Position numbers and translations under genes: made by a program. 64,000 bases of DNA from Byssothecium circinans (Eukaryota; Ascomycota; Dothideomycetes; Pleosporales; Massarinaceae): assembly GCA_010015675.1 (NCBI GenBank), contig ML977002.1:194778-258777 (forward strand), written 5' to 3'. The notes under the pieces are model-generated. The model was not told the origin of the DNA, did no database searches, and saw only the letters and a program-made list of their open reading frames with translations. Shown here piece by piece: positions 25,649 through 37,992 of the stretch; the stretch's first letter is position 1, and every line of letters starts with the position of its first letter.

Positions 25649-26368
25649 GAGTATATTTAATCTTAAAGTTAAACTAACTAAAATTATCTACCTATTAGAC
25701 TTATTAGGTATTAAGAACTTTAGTTATTATAAAATATTCTAAGGATTAGTAGTTAGTATATATCTAAGTCTAATATCTTATAGAGGTAAGTTCTAATTAC
25801 TAAAGTTTAAAGGTATAACGTAAAGCACTACTAAACCGCGCACACTACTAAACCGCGTAGAATTCCTTGGCAACACCATCACTATCTTTAACGCAAAAAT
25901 GCTATAACAACATTAGTCTAAAGCACTCTAACATGAAGGTAGACTTTAGCTTACCCTTACTACATATAATAGAGGCTAATTTCTAAGCCTCTAACGCGCT
26001 GCTAAAGCCTTTAACGTTAAGGACTAAGTCCTTAACAAACGCGCTAAAGGAATACCTTTTTAAGCAGAAATAGTTCTAAACTATTTAAAACTATTCCTAA
26101 CTAAGTATAAGATAATTATTAAATACATCCTTAACCTTAATTTACAAGGATTCGCGCCTACGCTGGGCGAAGTATTGGATATAGTGAATAAACTACTAGC
26201 TAAGTAGAGTAAAAAGAGAGTAGGCAACAACTAGGTAGAATAGTTCATAAACTATTTAGAATAGTTATAAACTATCTAGAACTATACGAAGGACTGTTAG
26301 AAGGCTCTATAGGAAGATCTTAAGGTAGTTAGTAGATAGTTTAAGCTTATAAAGGACACTAAGATTAA

Positions 26369-26828
26369 TGTTACAAGATAATATATAAGCGCAGCCACGC
26401 AGGAATGATACGCTTAGGGTAAGTATCAGATAGTAGGGCGCTAGGTAGGGTCAAGGCGTTAGTCACGTGATCATAATCCTACTAAGGCTTAAAGATCCCG
26501 TAGATCCTAGGATTAGGTAGAGATCTAAGGAGCAGAAGGAGCAAGGGCTCTAGGCAGGATTAAGGACTTATTAGAAGAATAGAATAAGTAATATAAAGAC
26601 TAGATAGATTTCCTTTATCTTTTTAATTCTAATTCTTTATAGTTAACTCTTAATAGTTTATCTCTTACCTAGATTAATACTTAGTTATTTTATAGTTAGT
26701 TATAGAATTAGTTACTTTTATACGTTTACTTTTTAAACTACTAAAGCATACTACCTAACGTATACACTATACACCCCTAACCTCCTCTAGCATAGATTAG
26801 GATTTAGTTAGTATACCTTTTAGTAACA
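26369..26828 (+). repeat. 5' LTR of the chromovirus element (460 bp)
   Basis: TGTTACAAG...TTAGTAACA, preceded by the ATTAA duplication. It has more C-to-T changes in its first 30 bp than the middle, but still aligns with the 3' LTR along its full length without gaps that I can see. Confidence 0.92.
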
Positions 26829-26899
26829 CTTTAACTACCTATAGATTTAAGAACTTAAACGTACGTAATAGCAGCTCCTGCTACCCTACGTGCCGCTAG

Positions 26900-27870
26900 C
26901 AGCGCCAGTACGCCTACTTTAAGTCTGGCATTGGTGATGGCTAACTAGGCTAACTAGATATAGCAATAGGCTAAATAGATTAATGGATTAATACAAGTGA
27001 TTACTTAACTCTAGGCTAAGGACACTATACCCTATAGAAAGATTGCAGCGCTAGAAAAGTATAATAGAGGATAAGATAGCTTAAAGCTATTCTTTACTAA
27101 CATAGATTTATATTGTTAGTTTAATTCTATAATAAAGGACTAAGACAAGATCCTTGCGGCTAGTACACACCTAAAGGATAGGGTAGCTACTTAGATGCAA
27201 CCCTTTATAGATAACTATCTTATAAATAAGATAAAGCATTGCAAAGATGATACGAAGGCTATCTTTAAGAGCTAGACAGCATTTAAGGAAGAGATTTAAA
27301 AGGTGTTTAGAGAACTTAACAAAGAGACCTAAGTAAAGCAAAAGATATCTTAAATCTAGTAGAAGAAGTTAGTTGCGAAGTACGTAATAGAGTTTAAACA
27401 ACTATAGTTAAAAATTAATTAGGATAATGCGCTATTACGCATAGCTTTTTATAATAGTTTAAAGGAAATAGTTAAGGATAGAATAATTTATTATGATAAG
27501 CTAGATAACTTATAAGACATAATTAACCTAGCCACCTAAATCAATAATAGACTCTATAAATAAGCGCTATAAAAAAAATAAAGAGATATAACGGTTATTT
27601 TTAACTTTAGAAGATATAGAAAGCCTAAGACACCATGATACAACTAAGACAGTGATGTGGTAATAATAGACAAAGTTTAATAAAAGAAGCAATTTAATAA
27701 GAGTAAAAAAAGATAGCTAGACGGCCTAACCTACGAATAACGCTAAGAACGCTTTAAAAAGAAGGCATGTCTCTAATGCGGTAAAGTAGAATACTTCCGT
27801 AGAAACTACCTAAAGAACTAAGGCTAGGCAAGCAAGCTTAGAGTAATCAAGATTAGAATAGTTAAGTTCT
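26900..27870 (+). pseudogene. Gag relic of the chromovirus element
   Basis: The translation shows an alpha-helical capsid-like segment (KIAALEKY onward, FKSxTAFKEEI, VAKYVIEFKQL) and a CCHC-type knuckle at 27768-27809 in which the His and last Cys codons are mutated. Stops are TAG/TAA only. Boundaries are approximate because the start region is damaged. Confidence 0.7.
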
Positions 27871-27899
27871 AGGCAACGGGACCTAAGGAGGACGAACTA

Positions 27900-30800
27900 G
27901 AGGTGCCATGAAGGCAGCCTACTCTTTGCCTGCCTAGGGAACTAGACCAAACGACAAAACTATTAGATAATAACGACATAGATCCTCTAAATAAAGAAGA
28001 AATACTACGCCTAAGCTAAGGTCTAGCTAAGAACAAGGTGCTAGACTAGGTAGTCTAACTACACGTTAACGTAAAAGTATGCTAGAGATACGCTAGTACT
28101 ACGCATAAAGGACTAGGCTACGTCTTGCCTATACTAGTATATAGTAAAAGAGCTAGTAAAGTAGTAAAAGAAGCTATGCGACTCTAAGGCCTACTTAATA
28201 AAAGAAACTATATTAAGTTAGAAGTACTAAAGAAAGATCTACACTAGGAAGTTGATTAGTATTACTACTAAGAGGATTAGTACCTCTATTATAAGCATAA
28301 AAGAGATAGAGTTAGATAATAACTTAGAAGGATGTTGCATGTTATAATCCTAGACGAAGATTATCTAGTAGCTACCTGCTACACTTATTACTTTAGCGAA
28401 TGGTAATAGCAATATAAACGCATTAGATAGTAGAAGTGTTATAATAAGCACTACTAGGTCTATTAGTTAAGTAAGCACGTTGCAGGATATTAGCTAGCGG
28501 GACTAATTGATAGCAATATACTAGAATACGACTTAGAAGACTACCGTTACCAACATCCCCTAGGGCACCTACGAATAAGAAGCATGAGAAGATAGATTAG
28601 GCATAGTGTAAAGCAATTCTCGACTATATATTCTACACACTCTGCAAGAAAGAGGCCACGTGGGATAAGAGGGGTTATAACCATGATCTACTTATAGTAA
28701 AGAAATGCCTAGATAAGGACTATAGACGCTATGCACTCCCCGCTCTTCCTCGCGAATTTAAGAAGGACACTCGCTAGAGGAAGCAAGGTAATTCTAAATA
28801 ATATTAGCGAACGATGCTAGATAACCAGCATTGGGAACGAGTAGCCTAAGGCGATAAGCTAGTAAATGTAACTTAGTTCCCTGCAAGGCTAGAGTCCCTA
28901 ACGCCTAAGAACGCTATTAAAGAAGGAAGTCACGTTAACTTGCCTTATGACTAGTGCTTTAATGACTTATGTAAAGTATACCTCTTAGAGAAGCTATAAA
29001 AAAGCTTTCCACGAAGAAATAATCTAGCAACGGAGCATGCACGCATGTTATAGACAGCTTATTACGAGAACAGCTACTTAATCCACCTATTTAATAAATA
29101 GGGATTAGGCTAGTTTCTAATAAAACTAAAGAGGTTAAAAAACTAGGATGGTACTAGGGACAAGGTTACGCTAGTGAGAGCATTCCTATAACAACCTTAT
29201 ATAATATATGATACCTAGATCTACTAGTTTACTAATTAAAGGTAGAGGTGCATGTACATAGATGCAGGCTTATAGTACTTATAGATAGTAGAGCTATATA
29301 GATAATTATCTTCCTACAAGTAGTTAAGAAGTATAACATACTCTATTAAGATAAGGAACGTTTAATATAAGTAGTATTAGCTAACGATAGACTAATGTCC
29401 TACGGCAACGGATTCATAAGGTTGGAAACCTAAGAAGTATTATTCTATATACTTAGAATTAAGGACATAACATCCTTTAGCATTATAGATTTTAGTAAAG
29501 AAGACATGTTAATTAGGTATAATTAGCTTAGGAAGCATAATCCCGCCATAGATTAATAGAAAGGGATAATATTTAGCTAAGAACTAGCGCGTAAGGTTGC
29601 TAGAACACGCTATAGAAGATTAAGCCTAGCAATCTAAAGCTTACCTAGTTAGACTAGACGGATTAGCAAGATATTACCTTATAAAATTAAAAAGATTTAT
29701 AAGAAGGACCCTTCGCAAATAGGAGTTATCTAGATATAAAGAGTTACACCTATAAAGGATGAACCCTAACTAATAATACTACTAGAATATAAGGAGTTTT
29801 AAGACCTATTTAAAGAAATAGAGGAAACCGCATTACTAGATTACTAGGATTAAGATTATAAGATTTACCTAGAAGAAAGTGCAAAGCTACGCCTAGGACT
29901 AATATATCTACTTACGCTAGACTAGTAGTTAGAACTACGGGAATACATTAAGAAAAACTTAAAGTAAGGATATATATAAGAAAGTGCAAGCCTAATAGCT
30001 TTACTAATTCTCTTTGTTTTAAAGAAGAATAGAAAGCTGCGACTTTGTATAGACTATAAATAGCTAAACTACGTAATAAAGAAGAATTATTACCCTCTTC
30101 TACTAATCTAGAAACTTATGGACCGCTTCTAAGGAATTAAGTAGATTACGAAATTTAATATGTAAGATAGATTCTATTAAATACGAATAGCTAAGGGCTA
30201 CGAATGGCTGACAGCTTTTAAGACCTAGTATAGTTTGTATAAATACATAGTTATGCCCTTTAGACTAACAAACGCGCCTGCAACGTTTTAGGTACTTATT
30301 AATAGAGCACTTTATGAATACTTAGACGTTTTTATAACTACGTACCTAGACGATATACTAGTGTATACTTTAAGAACGCTTAAGAATTACATTAAACACG
30401 TTAAGAAGGTGCTTAGGAAGCTTAGGAAGTATTAATTACCTTTATAGCTAGAGAAATGTGAATTCTACATTATAGAGATAGATTACTTAGGATTTATTAT
30501 CTCGCGAGGCGGCGTTGCCGTGAACCTAGGGAAAGTTAAGGCTGTATAAAATATAAAAACGCCTAAAATAGTTAAGGATGTATAATCCTTTTTAGGATTC
30601 GCGAACTTCTATTAAAAGTTTATTTAGGGATACTTGAAGACTACAGCGCCTCTTATAGAAATTACTAAGAAAGAGAAGGGATTCTACTAGGGACAGGAAT
30701 AACAAGAGGCTTTTAAAAAGCTTAAAGAATTGTTCTTGTTAGCCCCTATGCTATAGATGCATGACCTAGAACAGCTACTGCGAGTAGAGATGAATGCATT

Positions 30801-32613
30801 AGATTACGCCCTAGGAGTAATTCTTTTATAATAAGGCAATAATAAGAAGTAGAGACTAGTATTCTACTACTTATAAAAGTTTATAAGCATGAAGCTTAAC
30901 TATAACGTTTACGACAAGGAACTACTAGCAATAGTAGACGCTTTTAAATAATAGCAAGCTTAATTAGTTAGCGCTAGACACTAGGTAGAGGTATATTTAG
31001 ATTACTAGAACCTAATAAGTTTTATAATAACTAAGAAACTTAACTAATGATAGGTTAGATAGGCTAAGTTAATAGTAGATTACGACTTTAAGGTTTACCA
31101 TCGCCTAGGATTGCTAAACGAAGCGGCGGATGCCCTTAGCCAAAGATCTAACCTTTGGGAAATAGATAGACCTATTATACACGACGCGGTCCTACGGAAG
31201 GACTATGATAGAAGTATAAGCTATAATTAACTTTGATTAACTAAGGTAGCTAGGATCAATTATTAGGGACCAAAGGTATATAACCTTACAGATTACAATC
31301 ATTTAACCCTAGGATAGAGGGTAGAATACGACTTAGTAAACTATCTAAAGGCGAGACTACTCTAGGATAAAGAATAATAGATTATACTACGGGAAGCCTA
31401 TATACTAACCCTAATACGAAAGCTACACAAGTCTAAAGAATATGGACACCCTAGGATTAATAAAATAATTTAATAGATTTTAAATAAGTACTTAATCCCT
31501 AATGTACGAAAAGCAGTTCAAAACGCGATAGGTAACTATTTAGCATATTCTAAAAATAAGCTTAAGAGACATAAGCCCTATAGATTACTCTAACTACTTA
31601 AACCTCTCGCACGCCTATAGATTAGTATTACAATGGACTTTATTATAAAACTTCTAAAATTGTTAGAACCTAGATTAGCATGGCTATGCAACTTAATATT
31701 AGTAATCGTTGACTAGTTAACTAAAGCATTAATATTCGTACTAATAGAAGAAATAGTTATAGCTAAAGAAATAGCTTATAAGATAGCTAAGGTACTCATT
31801 AGTTAACACGGTGTACTAAAATAGTTTATTACTAATTATAGAATACTATTTACTTCTAAGTATTAAAGCACGTTCTTAGTAAAGCTTAGAATTAATAAAA
31901 AGCTTTCAACTAGCTTTTACCCGTAGACTAATAGCTAGACAGAATGAATAAACTAGACACTAGAATAGTATCTAAAAATATACGCTAATAAGCTATAAGA
32001 TAACTAGGTTGAACTCCTACTAACAGCCTAACTAGCCTACAACAGCACGAGATTCTTGATGATAGGATACTCGCCGCACTACGTGAATTATGGATATGAG
32101 CTGATTGCTCATTGGGATCCTAAGGACGTCGAGAGCCTTTTAGCCGGAGCTAATAATAAGGCACAATTACTTCGCAAATTACATGATGAATTGAGCCAAC
32201 GAATCGCTCAACGGAACCTTATAATAGCTAAATTAGCTAACGAGAAAAGGTTTAAGAGACTAACCCTTAAAGAGGGGAATAAAGTTTTTTTATTATAAAA
32301 AAATTTAAAAACTAAACGCCTATGCGACAAACTAGATAACCTCTAGATAGGACTTTTTAGGATCCTAAAGGTTAAAGGACCTATTACGTTTAAACTAGAA
32401 CTTCTTAAAGGCATGCATATATACTTTATCTTTTATAAATCCTTCTTTGAACTAGCACTACTAGACGCTAAAATCAAGACGTGAATCAAACTTAAAGATA
32501 AAGATTACGAGGTTGAAGAAATTAAAGACCTGCGAAAATTCAAGCGTTAGTAGAAATACTTAGTCAAGTAGAAAAGCTAGCTAAATAGCTAGAATACCTA
32601 GGAACTAATATAG
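27900..32613 (+). pseudogene. Pol relic: protease region, RT, RNase H, integrase, chromodomain
   Basis: RT begins near 30017 (RLCIDYK motif) and holds the catalytic YLDDILVY motif at 30343. RNase H follows at about 30760-31150. Integrase has its zinc-binding region at about 31420-31560, a core with MDFI near 31637 and a TNSxTE-like motif near 31930, and a C-terminal part of which 32056-32298 is still open. A chromodomain (EVEEIKDLRKFK... KYLVK...) lies at 32503-32613, its Trp codons turned to TAG. The DDE and polymerase residues are largely recognisable but the frame is dead. Protease position is only inferred. Confidence 0.85.
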
Positions 32614-33373
32614 AATCTTATAGACTATAAGAGACTAGTAAGAGACTACTACTAGTGGTATCTAGAAGTAATAACTCTATATTCGCTAGGAAATTAGAAA
32701 AGTTAAAAGATAAAGAAGGATTAAAAGAGATTAAAGAAGGATTAGCCTATAACTAGCCTAGGTTAGCTAATAATGGTTTAGATAGTAGTAGTTTAGATAA
32801 AATGGTAGTTCCTATACTCTTTAAAGTCTCTACCTTTTACGTAGCATTTATTACGCTTAGGACATAGTAATCCTAGTTTATAAAGAAGTGCTTATAGGCT
32901 TTAAGTTAAGCTAGCTCCACACGAAGCTGAGCGGACTTAGCCTAAAGCTACGCGGCCTTAACTTTAGAATGAAGAAGCGTAATTTACTTTTTTTTTTCTT
33001 TATTTAAACTTTCTCCTACTCCTCTTTAGGAATAAATAGACTATACTTAGCGTGAACCTAAATGCAGGCGGCGCACTAACCTATAGCCGCATTAATAAAA
33101 TAACAAAGCTTACGCTTTTAATAATGCTTATCACCTAGCGTTATTTCTAGACCTTAAGAACAAACTCAATTAGCTTAATATTAACGGCGCGCAGTAGACA
33201 ACTTAGATAGAACCTTAGGCATAGTTAGAGAAAAGTTAGTAAAACTTTAAAAGAGGCTATAATACTATGAGTAACTAGGGACACGCATGACTTATATACT
33301 AGCTATAAGAAGAAACGGCACAGCAGACACACCTCCTAGGATATTGGGACGATAACCTTAAAGAAGGGGATAA
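32614..33373 (+). other. 3' untranslated region of the chromovirus element
   Basis: About 760 bp between chromodomain and 3' LTR with no recognised domain. It includes a T-rich run near 32990 and ends in the polypurine tract AAAGAAGGGGA. Confidence 0.5.
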
Positions 33374-33833
33374 TGTTATAAGATAATGTATAAGTATAGC
33401 TACGCAGGAATAATACGCTTAGGGTAAGTATTAGATAGTAGGGCGCTAGGTAGGGTTAAGGCGTTAGTTACGTAATTATAATCCTGCTAAGGCTTAAAGA
33501 TCCCGTAGATCTTAGGATTAGGCAGAGATCTAGGGAGCAGAAGGAGCAAGAGCTCTAGGTGGGATCAAGGACTTATTAAAGGAATAGAATAAGCAATATA
33601 AAGACTAGACAAATTTCCTTTATCTTTCTAATTCTAATTCTTTGTAGTTAACTCTTAATAGTTTATCTCTTACCTAGATTGATACTTAGTTATTCTATAG
33701 TTAGTTATAGAATTAGTTACTTTTATACATTTGCTTCTTAAACTACTAAAGCATATTACCTAACGTATACACTATACACCCCTAACCTCCTCTAGCACAG
33801 ATTAGGATTCGGTTAGTATACCCCTTAGTAACA
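33374..33833 (+). repeat. 3' LTR of the chromovirus element (460 bp)
   Basis: It starts TGTTATAAG and ends TTAGTAACA, the same length as the 5' LTR, and is followed by ATTAA. Confidence 0.92.
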
Positions 33834-34222
33834 ATTAAGTATAGCATATATAATAATAATATACATAACTTTAATGAGACTAGCTTTTAGATAGGCATTA
33901 TTAGCTCTATAAAAGTGGTTACTAGCTTAGAGAGGTAAGCAAAGCCTACTATTATTCAACTAGGTAATAAAGAGTAGGTAATAGAAATCTAGAGTATACG
34001 TTTAAATAGTAAATACACCTTACTATTTATTATATATAAAGGACGCGTCTATATCTTTTCATAGTACTAGGAAGCTAATATACCACGTAATTAGAAGCTC
34101 TTAGTCTTAGAGAACAGATAAATGACTAATAAGCTTAGTTTCGCGTAGTTAAAGCACTTTAATAAGTATATAAAAAATATAGTAATAGGTGTATACTAGT
34201 TACTAATTTTAGATGGCTACAA

Positions 34223-34444
34223 TGTGCCGTGGCACAGAGTGACCAATAGCTCAACCTATGGTCACGGGGTCAGGTTAGTATATAGTGGCTGGTTTCAACA
34301 CCTACTAGGGACGACGGAACGTTCACCACACTCTTTATTTAGGATAGAAAAGAATACAATTGCTTAGGCTACCAAACACGCGTTCCCTCTACAAATATCC
34401 CATACCGTGAGCCGAATTGGAGTTGTGTGAGCTACGCTGGCTCA
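34223..34444 (+). repeat. 5' LTR of the pol-deleted element (222 bp)
   Basis: Starts TGTGCCGTGGCACAG and ends GCTGGCTCA. The following TGGAGGTCGTGCCCGGG is placed like a primer-binding site (TGG start), but I could not assign the tRNA. Confidence 0.9.
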
Positions 34445-34854
34445 TTTGGAGGTCGTGCCCGGGCTCATATCTGCGATACAATCATAGAGATGGCAACGCA
34501 TGTTTAGAACACGATGGTGGCTACTAGCTATGGCTGAAAGGAATTCAGCAGGTGGCAGTCACCTATAAGCAAGAGATATATGATATTGGTAGTGTCTACA
34601 TAAGGCATCGCATTAAAGCCAGAGAGCAAGAGTATCGCGATCCGTTCAGCATCAACAACCAGAGAGGATGCTCGCGTCCGGCCTGATTTTCACATGGGAA
34701 ACCAGCAACTATCGCCAGAGAGCAACTACCGAAACCAGCAAGTTTATCGCTTCCGGCGCTGAGGGTTCCCCTCAGTAAATAAGAATTCGGAATCCAATGC
34801 CGAGCCACATAGGAGACCTGTAATTGCGCCGAAAGCTAGAAAGCAACCAGCCCG

Positions 34855-35302
34855 TTTTGCGCAAAGCCAGGGAGCAGCGCAAAGACCATGGCAAAGCCAG
34901 GGAGCAGCTGTAGAGGGCGGCCGATAGGTTTTAGTAACCTTCAGCCAATCTCACAACCTTATAGTGCAAAGCCAGGGAGCAGCACTGCCAGAGAGCAACT
35001 AATACGCAAAGCCAGGGAGCAGCGTACGTGTGCAAAGCTAGGGAGCAGCACACAACCATAGCACGGCCAGGGAGCAGCTATGGGAGAGCGGCCGATGGTC
35101 TTGGTAACCTTTAGCTAATCTCAAAACCATGCTAGGGAGCAACTAACCTATTTTGTGCAAGGCTAGGGAGCAGTATAAAACCACGGCACGGCCAGGGAGC
35201 AGCTGTGGAAGGTGGCTGATCGTTTTAGTAACTTTCAACCACCTGAAAAACCATTCAAGAACTACATGAACTAGCACTCACGGCTAGGGAGCATCGAGCG
35301 TG
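34855..35302 (+). ncRNA. Array of stem-loops with constant loop and covarying stems in the retroelement leader
   Basis: The 14-base word A(A/C)(A/G)GC(C/T)AGGGAGCA recurs with its two sides complementary but different each time. Stem/loop units: 34855-34884 (TTTTGCGC/GCGCAAAG), 34886-34913 (CCATGGC/GCTGTAG), 34963-34986 (AGTGC/GCACT), 35003-35026 (TACGC/GCGTA), 35028-35053 (GTGTGC/GCACAC), 35056-35083 (CCATAGC/GCTATGG), 35151-35180 (TTTTGTGC/GTATAAAA with G-U pairs) and 35181-35208 (CCACGGC/GCTGTGG). Weaker copies are at about 35128-35148 and 35274-35302. The stems keep pairing while sequence changes, which points to RNA structure. Position between primer-binding site and gag suggests roles in packaging, dimerisation or translation; function is unknown. 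Confidence 0.75.
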
Positions 35303-35308
35303 ACGTTT

Positions 35309-37491
35309 ATGTTAGATCAAGAATCAGACAATAAATTAATAGGATATATACTGCGAACCAGAAGGATGTCAGAGGCACGCCCCTATCCAGCACTCATTAA
35401 GCCGAAGCCCCCACGGAGCTATCTCGATATCTTCGAGGGGCACAATGTGTCAGAATGGCTAGAGGCGTATAACCGTATGGCTTGGAACGCAGCGTGGACG
35501 GATGGGGATAGGCTGCAGATGTTGCTAGATTAGTGTTTAACAAAGATTAGGAAGATGGTGATGCGGTTTCCCTAATTCATAAAGAATGACTGGGAAGGTG
35601 TCCAGAGCGAAATGAAGGACAACTAGGAAGACATAGATATGGGGCGACGCCATAGTACTCACGCGTACCTTAAGACCTACGTTAATGAATACGCGAAACA
35701 CCTGCCGCCTATTACGGAGTACTACACTAACATGTCCGTCTACCTCGCTGATTACATTGCTACTGGCCAGGTTATGGAACAGGAGAAAGGGTGGTATTAC
35801 TTTCGAGGCCTCAGCTAGCAGGATAAGGAAATAGTGATGTTCCACATGCTAGAATCTAGCTAGCTGAAAGGAGAGACTATCAACACCTACGACATAGATA
35901 AAATTCACAAATATGTGAAGAGCATAGCAAAGCAGCGTGTTAGCTTCCACAAGCACTAAGAAAAGGAGAGTATTATTGAAGCACAGCAGCTCAAGAACAT
36001 GGTCAAGGAGGAGGTGGCCTACTAGCCTCTCGCGCACCGAGAGCCAACACGCCGTGACGAGCCGTCTTCGTCGAAGCTAGAAAAGCCACAATCCTCAGAG
36101 GTTGACCCAGACTTAGAACATTTAGTCAACTAATTTAAGGGCCTAAATCTAGACGCTGCCTCAGTCTTCCAGCTTACTAACTAAAGCCACGTTAAGCCAT
36201 ATCTTCAGGATCCCAAGAACTACGCCTACTTCCTGACTCATCTCATTGGTCCTCATCGTTAGCAAGAAAGGTCGAGCCAGCAAAATCGCCCGCCATAGAT
36301 AAATCAGAGGAACGACGGGTCGTGGTCTATACAGAAGCAGGGCGACGATTAGCCCCGGCAAGCTTTGCAGTGTTTTGGCTGTGGGAGCACCAATCACGCT
36401 GTTAAGGATTGTGCAGACCTGCTGGATATTCGCATGCATGGCTGGGCTCACGAAGTGGTCAAAGACAACAACTAATACTAGTACTACGGCCCACGCGATT
36501 CAGGATTCGGTCAGGTTGAAGGGGGACCTGCAAGGCATGGTATCACACAGTGGCTGAAGAATGCTATTTCTGTTAAGTTCAGAGTCCCGACAGATGCTAT
36601 CAAGCAATCCTTCCGCGAGGTATGCAAAGACTGGGCTGCGCGGCTACCCAAGAAGAGCAACTTCGTCGAAGTCGCAAACGTGGATGCCGGCTAGACGCAG
36701 GACAACGTGATAATGCTGATGACTAACTGGGATGAGCAATTCTTCCACCCAGTTAAGGAAGTCTTTAACCTTGATCCAGTAGATAGAAACCACATCGTTC
36801 TCCAACCACGATACGAGGCGTCGCCCGCCCAGCGGCCAGCACCTAGAAATGAAGCCAGGCAGGCTCCTCTAGGCTCTGCCCCGCAAACTCGAGTTGAAAG
36901 ATATGAGCAACGAGAGTAGCGTCAGCGTGCCGAGCGAGAAAGGGACCCATTGATCGACCGAATCTAGCGTAGAATTAACTCCGACTCACCAGAAACCATC
37001 CAGCCATTTAAAGATGAAAGCTAACGGAATTCTCCCTTTAACCATACGAACCCACCTCGCATTGCTAAAAGAGGAGTGCGGTTTGCAGCAACTAATAAGG
37101 AATCCATTGAGAACGCTGTCAACACAACTACTGACCAGACCCTCATTGCCGCGCTAACCTAAGAAGTCAAGGGCCTTACTATTAGAAACCTTCTTACTCA
37201 CCCCACTTTCAAAAAGCCTCTTCAGGAGCTACTGCAGAAAAGAGCTTCTAAAGATGCCGCTAAACCACACACACAGGCCGGAGTCGCTGAAACGAACATG
37301 GTCGAAACTTTCTTGAACACGACCATATATGATGGTTGCCATGGCAATAACTCTAGATTTCTTCTCTAATTAGACGCCGCCAGGTGCACCCGGCAGCCTC
37401 TCATTAGATGAGATGTAACTGATATCACCCCAGCGACCACCGCCAAGCCCACCGTAGGATGTAACGTCACTAGCTTGTTCTGCTTAGGAGC
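35309..37491 (+). pseudogene. Gag relic of the pol-deleted LTR element
   Basis: One reading frame from ATG 35309 carries a Gag-like protein broken mainly by TAG codons, plus a few TAA/TGA. Open stretches include 35309-35533 and 36707-36919. A CCHC zinc knuckle (CFGCGSTNHAVKDC) is intact at about 36371-36412. The C-terminal part is charged and Gln/Arg-rich and may run into the protease region (LDAARC near 37370). All pieces share one frame, so there are no frameshifts up to about 37490. The frame then gives way to an integrase tail in another frame. Confidence 0.75.
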
Positions 37492-37992
37492 ATGAAGAAG
37501 GAAGTCTTGAAATCAACAGATTACAAACTAGCTGACAGATGGTACGGCCCATTCTGAGTACGCGACATCGGCAACCAAGACCAGTACTTTCTCCAAGAAC
37601 TTGATGGCACTGCCTTCCGGCACCTGGTCCCTGGCCATCGTGTTCGCCCCTACTATCCCCGCACCCAAGAACATATTGAAGCAATTGATTAAGGATTTAT
37701 AAGACTATGGGACGAAGACACATGGCACTTAACACACCAATGGATGGACCCGCCACTAGTAGAGGATTTCAGCAAAGAGTTAGTTAATGAAATAGAGGAC
37801 GGTGACGAAGACGATCCTAACGATCCAGACTCTAAGGAGGATGGCGCGCAACCACGCATAGTAGAACGACTGCGACATCTTCCTCATTGATATGTCAAAG
37901 AAGCTGACCCAAACCGCTAGCGATAGCCATCCCCCTAAGTCGCAATCCTATCTCAACGCCGACAACAAGCTGCAGCCATGGGGCGGCTGTAG
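37492..37992 (+). pseudogene. Integrase C-terminal tail of the pol-deleted element
   Basis: Frame from 37492 to TAG 37990 contains LADRWYGPF and LVPGHRVRPYYPR, typical of the GPY/F region at the end of Ty3/gypsy integrases, followed by an acidic tail (EIEDGDEDDPNDPDS). In-frame stops occur, including TGA right after GPF. No RT, RNase H or integrase catalytic core lies between this and Gag, so a deletion joins them at about 37450-37490. Confidence 0.75.

Larger units (their letters stand above)
26369..33833 (+). mobile_element. Full-length Ty3/gypsy chromovirus-type LTR retrotransposon (7465 bp), inactive
   Basis: Two 460-bp LTRs flank a complete but RIP-broken interior, and ATTAA is duplicated outside both ends (26364-26368, 33834-33838). 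The order Gag with zinc knuckle, protease region, RT, RNase H, integrase and C-terminal chromodomain is that of Ty3/gypsy chromoviruses, whose chromodomain is thought to steer insertion toward particular chromatin. AAAGAAGGGGA at 33360-33370 is the polypurine tract next to the 3' LTR. The LTR differences I see are transitions. It inserted into Fot1-G. Confidence 0.92.

Noticed and set aside
25542..25742. 66-codon frame
   Set aside because: It starts inside the solo LTR and runs into RIP-mutated gypsy sequence; not a gene.
32056..32298. 80-residue gene
   Set aside because: It is the integrase C-terminal stretch of the chromovirus element, open by chance after RIP.
34596..34808. Minus-strand 70-codon gene
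   Set aside because: It lies in the retroelement leader opposite to its transcription, without motifs.
34863..35293. CRISPR-like array (short repeated word with variable spacers)
   Set aside because: The spacing is irregular, the flanks pair with each other, there are no cas genes, and the sequence lies in a eukaryotic retroelement leader.
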